Shown here: one piece after another, positions 20,079-21,969 of the stretch
Layout of the letters: every line of letters starts with the position of its first letter
How positions within the stretch are numbered: position 1 is the stretch's first letter
Source: an uncultured Mycoplasmatota bacterium
Lineage (GTDB): Bacteria; Bacillota_I; Bacilli_A; RF39; UBA660
Length of the DNA: 21,969 nucleotides
NCBI GenBank assembly: GCA_947572405.1
Contig: CANPBV010000012.1
Span: forward strand, 1-21,969
Direction of reading: 5' to 3'
Notes under the pieces: model-generated
The model's input: the letters and a program-made list of their open reading frames with translations, nothing else
Databases searched by the model: none
What the model was told of the DNA's origin: nothing
Translations under genes and position numbers: made by a program

Positions 20079-21848
20079 ATGTTTGGAAGAATCGTTTATA
20101 TTAGTGATAATGTTGCGCATATTGAAATACCAGAAGGTACACCAGTTGCAACAAATCTTATGAATATGCATGTTGTATTTGAAGATGAAAAAAAGAAAAT
20201 CTTAGGAGAAGTAGAAGATATTAGTGAAAAATTAATTAAAGTTGGATTTTTAGGAGAAATTGTAGACAATCATTTTGTTGGAGGTGTGATTAGGAAACCA
20301 ACTTTGTCAGCCAAAATTAGAGTCATTACCAAAGAAGAACTAGGTCTTATTGTTGGCGCACCAAAAGAGGGAAGCATGTTACTTGGGGTAAGTCCTTTAT
20401 ATGACGAATATCCCATTTATGTTAACATCAATGATTTATTTAGTAATCATATGGCGATATTTGGAAATACGGGAAGCGGAAAATCGTGTGGTGTAGCACG
20501 ACTCCTTCAAAATGTATTCAATAATCCAAGTTTTTTACCATACAAATCAAACTTCTTTATTTTTGATGCGTATGGAGAGTATCATAATGCATTTGGAACG
20601 ATTGGAACATTAAATCCGAATTATAATTTTAAATTTTATACAACCAATCATACAAATGACCCAAGCTTACAACTTCGTATTCCACTTTGGCTATTGGATG
20701 TCGATGATATGGCACTATTATTAGGGGCAGAAACCCATTCTCAAATCCCGATTATTGAAAGAATGCTTAAAATGGTCGCTATTTTTTCAAGCGATGAAGG
20801 AGTTGCCAACAGTTACAAAAATCATTTGATAGCAAAAGCCATTATGACAATTCTTTATACCAATCAAACTTCAGCCAGTAAAAGAAATGACGTTTTTGCT
20901 ATTTTAGCGACTTGTAGAACGGAACAATTTAATTTGGAAGCTCCTGTACAAGGAATTGGATATACTCGTAAATTTAGAGAATGCTTTGTTATTGATACCG
21001 CTGGAAATTTCCCTGAAAGTAATCTGATGACAGATTATGTATCTAGCTTTATCAAAGAGGATTTAGAAACATTAGAAGTAAAAAGAAATCATTATTATAC
21101 ATTAACAGATTTAGAAAAAGCATTAGAATTTACACTTATTTCAGAAGGATTACTCAGAAATGAAAAGACTTCTGGAGAAGCAATTACTTTAAAGGTCCGT
21201 TTACATTCGTTAGTGATTGGGGAAAACGCACGATACTTTAATTATCCAAATTATATTACTGTGGAAAACTATATTGCGAGTTTGGTTTCCACAACAGATG
21301 GAAGAAAAGCTCAAATTGTCAATTTTAACTTAGAGGACGTGGATGATAGTTTTGCAAAAGTTGTGACTAAAATCTATACAAAAATGCTATTTGATTTTAC
21401 AAAACGATTAAAAAATAGAGCATCGATTCCATTTCATATTTTCTTAGAAGAGTCGCATCGTTATGTACAAAATGATACAGATAAATTCTTACTTGGTTAT
21501 AATATCTTTGAGCGTGTTGCCAAAGAGGGAAGAAAGTATGGATTAATATTCAATTTAATTTCTCAAAGACCTGTGGAAATATCTGAAACCGTTATTTCGC
21601 AGTGTAGTAACTTTATCATATTTAAAATGACTCATCCAAGAGATTTGGATTATATTAAAAAGATGCTTCCAAATATCAGTGCTGATATCATTGAAAAACA
21701 AAAGAGTTTACAACCAGGAACTTGTGTTGCATTTGGAAAAGCGTTTAAAGTTCCAATGATTATAAAAATGCAAATGCCTTCCCCAGAACCATCTAGCAGT
21801 AGTTGTAATGTCTCAAATGTATGGCAAGTAAATAATCCAAATGGATAG
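20079..21848 (+). CDS. HerA/DUF87-type ATPase
   Basis: 589 residues. An N-terminal small beta-barrel (about 1-90, with repeated VxFEDEKKKILGEVEDI-like strands) matches the HAS-barrel that precedes HerA ATPase domains. Walker A GNTGSGKS is at 129-136; Walker B is FHIFLEESHRYV (452-463, Glu457 and Glu458), followed by EGRKYGLIFNLISQRP, a sensor region typical of the HerA/FtsK superfamily in which Arg of SQRP is conserved. The C-terminal segment is short and Ser/Pro-rich. HerA proteins are hexameric DNA pumps, in archaea acting with NurA in end resection; in bacteria many are of unknown role or partner nucleases in defence. No nuclease gene is adjacent here. Its start lies 9 nt after the ylxM stop, with AGGGTG as ribosome site, so it is the third gene of the ftsY operon. 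Confidence 0.85.
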   Translation: MFGRIVYISDNVAHIEIPEGTPVATNLMNMHVVFEDEKKKILGEVEDISEKLIKVGFLGEIVDNHFVGGVIRKPTLSAKIRVITKEELGLIVGAPKEGSMLLGVSPLYDEYPIYVNINDLFSNHMAIFGNTGSGKSCGVARLLQNVFNNPSFLPYKSNFFIFDAYGEYHNAFGTIGTLNPNYNFKFYTTNHTNDPSLQLRIPLWLLDVDDMALLLGAETHSQIPIIERMLKMVAIFSSDEGVANSYKNHLIAKAIMTILYTNQTSASKRNDVFAILATCRTEQFNLEAPVQGIGYTRKFRECFVIDTAGNFPESNLMTDYVSSFIKEDLETLEVKRNHYYTLTDLEKALEFTLISEGLLRNEKTSGEAITLKVRLHSLVIGENARYFNYPNYITVENYIASLVSTTDGRKAQIVNFNLEDVDDSFAKVVTKIYTKMLFDFTKRLKNRASIPFHIFLEESHRYVQNDTDKFLLGYNIFERVAKEGRKYGLIFNLISQRPVEISETVISQCSNFIIFKMTHPRDLDYIKKMLPNISADIIEKQKSLQPGTCVAFGKAFKVPMIIKMQMPSPEPSSSSCNVSNVWQVNNPNG

Positions 21849-21880
21849 ATTTTTAAGAAGTATACTTTATATTAATATAG

Positions 21881-21906
21881 AAGTCCGAAAAAGTTTGGAC
21901 TTTTTT
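21881..21906 (+). terminator. Intrinsic terminator of the ftsY-ylxM-ATPase operon
   Basis: AAGTCC (21881-21886) pairs with GGACTT (21897-21902), with a possible inner AAA/TTT extension past a bulged G, followed by TTTT to 21906. Confidence 0.85.
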
Positions 21907-21932
21907 CTTTAAAAATAAGTTGTGTTCAACTT
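21907..21932 (-). terminator. Intrinsic terminator for a minus-strand gene entering from the right
   Basis: On the minus strand, AAGTTG (complement of 21932-21927), loop AACA and CAACTT (complement of 21922-21917) are followed by ATTTTTA. Back to back with the plus-strand terminator, this is what a convergent gene pair would have. Confidence 0.6.
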
Positions 21933-21969
21933 TATGACTGATTGAGATATTCAGAATAAGCGACATTTA
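21932..21969 (-). CDS. Possible C-terminal end of a minus-strand gene (partial)
   Basis: One minus-strand frame reads NVAYSEYLNQS then TAA (complement of 21934-21932), ending exactly where the minus-strand terminator stem begins. This is the same stop-in-terminator layout used elsewhere in the window. Eleven residues are too few to identify a product, and the frame choice rests on the terminator position. Confidence 0.35.
   Translation of the reverse strand, partial: NVAYSEYLNQS

Overview
The window is strongly AT-rich. TGA is used as a stop three times (ends of padR, the HAAS gene and valS), so the standard bacterial code applies and this is not a code-4 mollicute. Gene content points to a spore-forming or formerly spore-forming low-GC Bacillota, probably of the Bacilli/Erysipelotrichia side: a sigma-K N-terminus, a SpoIIAA/sigma-F pair, RNase J, YlxM, and a tRNA-Val-type T-box. 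A secreted M60 (mucin-type) metallopeptidase with a dockerin suggests an animal-gut lifestyle; that part is inference.

Layout. (1) At the left edge, the start of sigK (minus strand) diverges from a padR plus HAAS/DUF1700 membrane-protein operon (402-2074) that ends in a terminator. (2) A secreted, tail-anchored protein of unknown function (2157-3335) is followed by spoIIAA and sigF with no terminator between. spoIIAB, which normally sits between those two genes, is absent, and SpoIIAA has Lys at the position of the phosphorylated serine. (3) yceD-rpmF follow from their own promoter. (4) A large pilin-leader, glycine-rich surface protein (5260-7176) stands alone. (5) A complete T-box leader controls an HD-domain hydrolase gene and valS, which overlap by 7 nt. 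(6) A 1689-residue secreted M60 peptidase carrying a dockerin is followed after 1 nt by a membrane-anchored cohesin-like protein. (7) rnjA lies on the minus strand, starts with TTG, and diverges from ftsY-ylxM and a HerA/DUF87-type ATPase. (8) At the right edge are two back-to-back terminators and perhaps the last codons of a minus-strand gene.

The two most notable systems are the candidate two-gene cohesin/dockerin module, which would dock one secreted glycopeptidase on the cell membrane, and the spoIIAA-sigF locus, which has lost both its anti-sigma kinase gene and the phospho-acceptor residue. Most transcription units can be bounded by recognisable -35/-10 pairs with 17-18 nt spacers and by intrinsic terminators, several of which begin inside the last codons of the upstream gene. 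No rRNA, tRNA, CRISPR array, insertion sequence or phage module was seen.
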